The notes beneath the pieces were generated by a model that worked only from the letters and a program-made list of their open reading frames with translations, had not been told where the DNA came from and searched no databases. DNA of 64,000 nucleotides from NCBI GenBank assembly GCA_902800305.1, contig CADCDP010000006.1, positions 49,282 through 113,281 on the forward strand. The letters are read 5' to 3'. Shown here piece after piece: positions 62,535 to 64,000 of this stretch (the first letter of the stretch is position 1; each line of letters starts with the position of its first letter). Origin of the DNA: an uncultured Bacteroidales bacterium. GTDB lineage: Bacteria; Bacteroidota; Bacteroidia; Bacteroidales; Bacteroidaceae. Both the position numbers and the translations under genes were made by a program.

Positions 62535-62542
62535 CAAAAGTA
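62535..62542 (-). promoter_or_regulatory. Probable promoter of the dockerin/FISUMP gene
   Basis: TACTTTTG on the minus strand matches TAnnTTTG and is the only candidate in the 62285-62743 gap. It implies a leader of about 255 nt. The gap holds nothing else that I recognise. Confidence 0.4.
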
Positions 62543-62743
62543 TGGATTTTGTTGAGATTTTGCAAATAAAAGAACGAAAAAAGTGAGGGGAAGGCAGAAA
62601 AATGTGGAGGAAAAGGGCCACCTTTCCCCTATAAAACAACAAATTATTATCAATTCGAGGTTTTTCTTTAGCACGAATGAGCACGAATAAAATAATTCAT
62701 GGCAATTCGTGTAAAAAAAGACCTTGGTTTCGGGAAATAGTTG

Positions 62744-62751
62744 TATCTTTG
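62744..62751 (+). promoter_or_regulatory. Promoter (-7 box) of the antitoxin-PIN pair
   Basis: TATCTTTG followed by CACACAGAAAACG, 28 nt before the ATG at 62780. Confidence 0.65.
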
Positions 62752-62779
62752 CACACAGAAAACGTAAAAAGGTACAATT

Positions 62780-63022
62780 ATGGAAGCAATGGAAGAAAGA
62801 ACAGTGCTGAATCAGGCACAACTGGACATCCTGCAACTGCTGGGACACTTGAAGACAGTGGAACAGGCCAACGAACTCCGCAAGGTCATCTGCGACTACT
62901 ATGCCCGCAAGGTTGACGAAGAGATGGACAAGCTCTGGGATGAGGGCAAGTGGAGTCAAGCGCACATCGATGCACTGGCTACGGAAGACGTTCATGCCAA
63001 ACATCACGCCTATGCCGACTGA
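62780..63022 (+). CDS. Putative antitoxin of a PIN-type toxin-antitoxin pair
   Basis: The 80-aa helical, charged protein (LDILQLLGHLKTVEQANELRK, then EEMDKLWDEGKWSQAHIDAL) lies in front of and overlaps a PIN-domain gene, the standard antitoxin position. It does not show a clear ribbon-helix-helix or AbrB motif. It has its own promoter. With the downstream toxin truncated, the pair may no longer be active. Confidence 0.6.
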   Translation: MEAMEERTVLNQAQLDILQLLGHLKTVEQANELRKVICDYYARKVDEEMDKLWDEGKWSQAHIDALATEDVHAKHHAYAD

Positions 63023-63281
63023 CCGTGTGGTGCTCGACACCAACAGCTTGCTGTCGTCGCTGGCCCGTCGCGGATCTGCCTACCCCGTATGGAAAGGCTT
63101 CCAAGAGGGTCGCTACACGCTCTGCGTGACAACGGATATCCTGGAGGAATACGAAGAGGTGATTGCCCGCAAGACGACAGCGATAGTGGCCGAGAACGTG
63201 CTGAACACGATACCCTTTCCAAAACTCCTCGTGCTGAAGCTCAAGACTTTCATCGAAAAGCTGACAGCAAGCAAGGAATAA
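62994..63281 (+). pseudogene. Truncated PIN-domain toxin
   Basis: The start at 62994 (MPNITPMPTDRVVLDTNSLL; 63012 is also possible) overlaps the antitoxin gene by 29 nt. The PIN core begins normally: DRVVLDTNSLLSSL with the first catalytic Asp, WKGFQEGRYTLCVTTDILEEYEEV with the acidic helix. After IVAENVLN the sequence changes to TIPFPKLLVLKLKTFIEKLTASKE and stops at 95 aa, against about 140 in the family. The C-terminal part with the other metal-binding aspartates (usually a DPDDNKF block) is missing, and I do not find it in another frame downstream. Probably an inactivated toxin. Confidence 0.6.
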
Positions 63282-63351
63282 CGCTACACACTTACCCCCG
63301 AAAATATCCGCCGAGACATCCGCAAGATGTTTCGGCGTTTGCTTTTTACTC

Positions 63352-63540
63352 CCTCGCCCTTTGGAGAGGGGGCGGGGGTGAGGCTGTCCGTGATGCCCTA
63401 CAGCACTTCATGCAGATGCCATACACTACTTCATGCATAAGCAGCTTAGTACTTTCAGACACAGACTGTGTTTGTACAGACTTGGGCTAAGGTTATACAA
63501 ACACAGGCTGTGTTTGTACAATCACAGGCTGTGTCTGAAG
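63352..63540. repeat. Cluster of GC-rich and CACAG/CTGTG palindromes
   Basis: A CCCTTTGGAGAGGGGGCGGG-type hairpin (63357-63378) is followed by repeated GCACTTCATGCA-like units (near 63400-63440) and by TACAAACACAG-G-CTGTGTTTGTA, a perfect palindrome at 63496-63518. CAGACACAG/CTGTGTCTG arms also occur around it. There is no gene in 63282-64000. Confidence 0.65.
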
Positions 63541-63691
63541 GAGGATATGGGGAGTGGATTGGAGACTCTACGGCGAAGACTCTGAGGAAACTGTGGCTTC
63601 GAGGAGGTGTGTACGGAGGGCTTTTCTCATAAAATTCTCACGTTGGAGAAAGAAAATGTGTTCTCTTTCCTCTTATTTCAGTGATTTTTTG

Positions 63692-63699
63692 TACCTTTG
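63692..63699 (+). promoter_or_regulatory. Promoter-like -7 box before the terminal repeat array
   Basis: TACCTTTG followed by CCACCGAAATAGAG. It would drive transcription into the 128-bp repeat array and whatever lies beyond the window. Confidence 0.5.
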
Positions 63700-63719
63700 C
63701 CACCGAAATAGAGTTTGGT

Positions 63720-64000
63720 ATTAGGAGTTAAGGAGGACTCGGCGTACAAGCCGCCAAAAACTCCTCTACTCCTAAACTCTTTAGACCCATAATAATCTCT
63801 CCAAAGAGAACTATCTCCAAGGAGCCAACAGGTTAAAAGTCTAAGGAGTAAAGGAGTTAAGGAGAAGGCTTTTGCGAAAGCCCAAAAACTCCTCTACTCC
63901 TAAACTCCTTAGACAAAAAATAATCTCTCCACAGAGAACTATCTCCAAGGAGCCAACAGGTTAAAAAGTCTAAGGAGTAAAGGAGTTAAGGAGAAGGCTT
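63720..64000. repeat. ~128-bp tandem repeat, two or more units, running off the window
   Basis: AAAAACTCCTCTACTCC begins at 63756 and again at 63884 (128 nt apart), and GAGAAGGCTT ends units at 63871 and 64000 (129 nt). Each unit contains internal inverted arms (CTCCTAAACTCCTTAGAC against GTCTAAGGAGTAAAGGAG), so each would fold into a hairpin. Confidence 0.85.

Noticed and set aside
1..64000. tRNA, rRNA and replication-origin features
   Set aside because: Looked for tRNA T-arm patterns (GGTTCRA), CCA ends and clustered DnaA boxes while reading; none was convincing.

Overview
The window comes from a Bacteroidales genome, most likely Prevotellaceae-like. Coding density and protein families fit this, and so do the promoters: nearly every promoter I could place has the Bacteroidetes form, a TAnnTTTG -7 box about 20 nt after a TTTG-like -33 box, with no Shine-Dalgarno requirement. 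No tRNA or rRNA gene was seen. All family assignments were made by reading motifs; no search was run.

Layout. 1-12.5 kb holds housekeeping and envelope genes: a dockerin-tailed phosphoesterase, an LD-carboxypeptidase lipoprotein, a PorE-like OmpA protein, a thiD-like kinase with leuB, metA, a U32 protein and a lipoprotein in tight series, and an orphan histidine kinase. 12.5-13.5 kb is non-coding and carries a candidate small RNA, a 22-bp tandem array and a pseudoknot-like fold. Next come sbcD-sbcC, a DUF6624 lipoprotein and a GNAT acetyltransferase.

20.3-24.5 kb is an accessory island. It contains a 535-aa TnpB/Cas12-like RuvC nuclease with its own promoter, a nested hairpin just behind it, a genuine small CRISPR array (five 36-nt repeats, four 29-30-nt spacers), an AT-rich KAP-type NTPase and two inverted-repeat elements. 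No cas1, cas2 or other cas gene is present. This compact single-effector locus is the best candidate for an undescribed system in the window.

24.9-40.5 kb is core again: mdh, tamB-tamL, a B3/B4 protein, a cyclophilin lipoprotein, an RluA-family synthase, fabG, a TetR regulator, radA and a DUF3943 protein. 40.5-47.5 kb is a six-gene minus-strand envelope operon: two paralogous transglutaminase-like proteins with intact Cys-His-Asp triads flank a CHASE2 membrane protein, preceded by LPP20/DUF4384-type secreted proteins. 48-56.3 kb carries a type-B carboxylesterase, a nitrilase-family amidase, a YfhO membrane protein, a GH30 glycosidase and a phosphoribosyltransferase-domain protein.

56.8-59.0 kb is a second small defence/stress patch: a RelE/ParE-type toxin-antitoxin pair and an Abi_2 (HEPN) protein preceded by its own promoter and a terminated leader RNA. 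59-62.3 kb is a secreted dockerin/FISUMP protein split by a frameshift at an A8 tract. The window ends with an antitoxin plus a truncated PIN toxin, and with palindromic and tandem repeats that run off the edge.

Related intergenic repeats recur at distant places: a hairpin repeat before both the Cas12-like and the Abi loci, a 23-bp tandem repeat before mdh and before the carboxylesterase, and a 100-bp inverted-repeat element on both sides of the GH30 gene.
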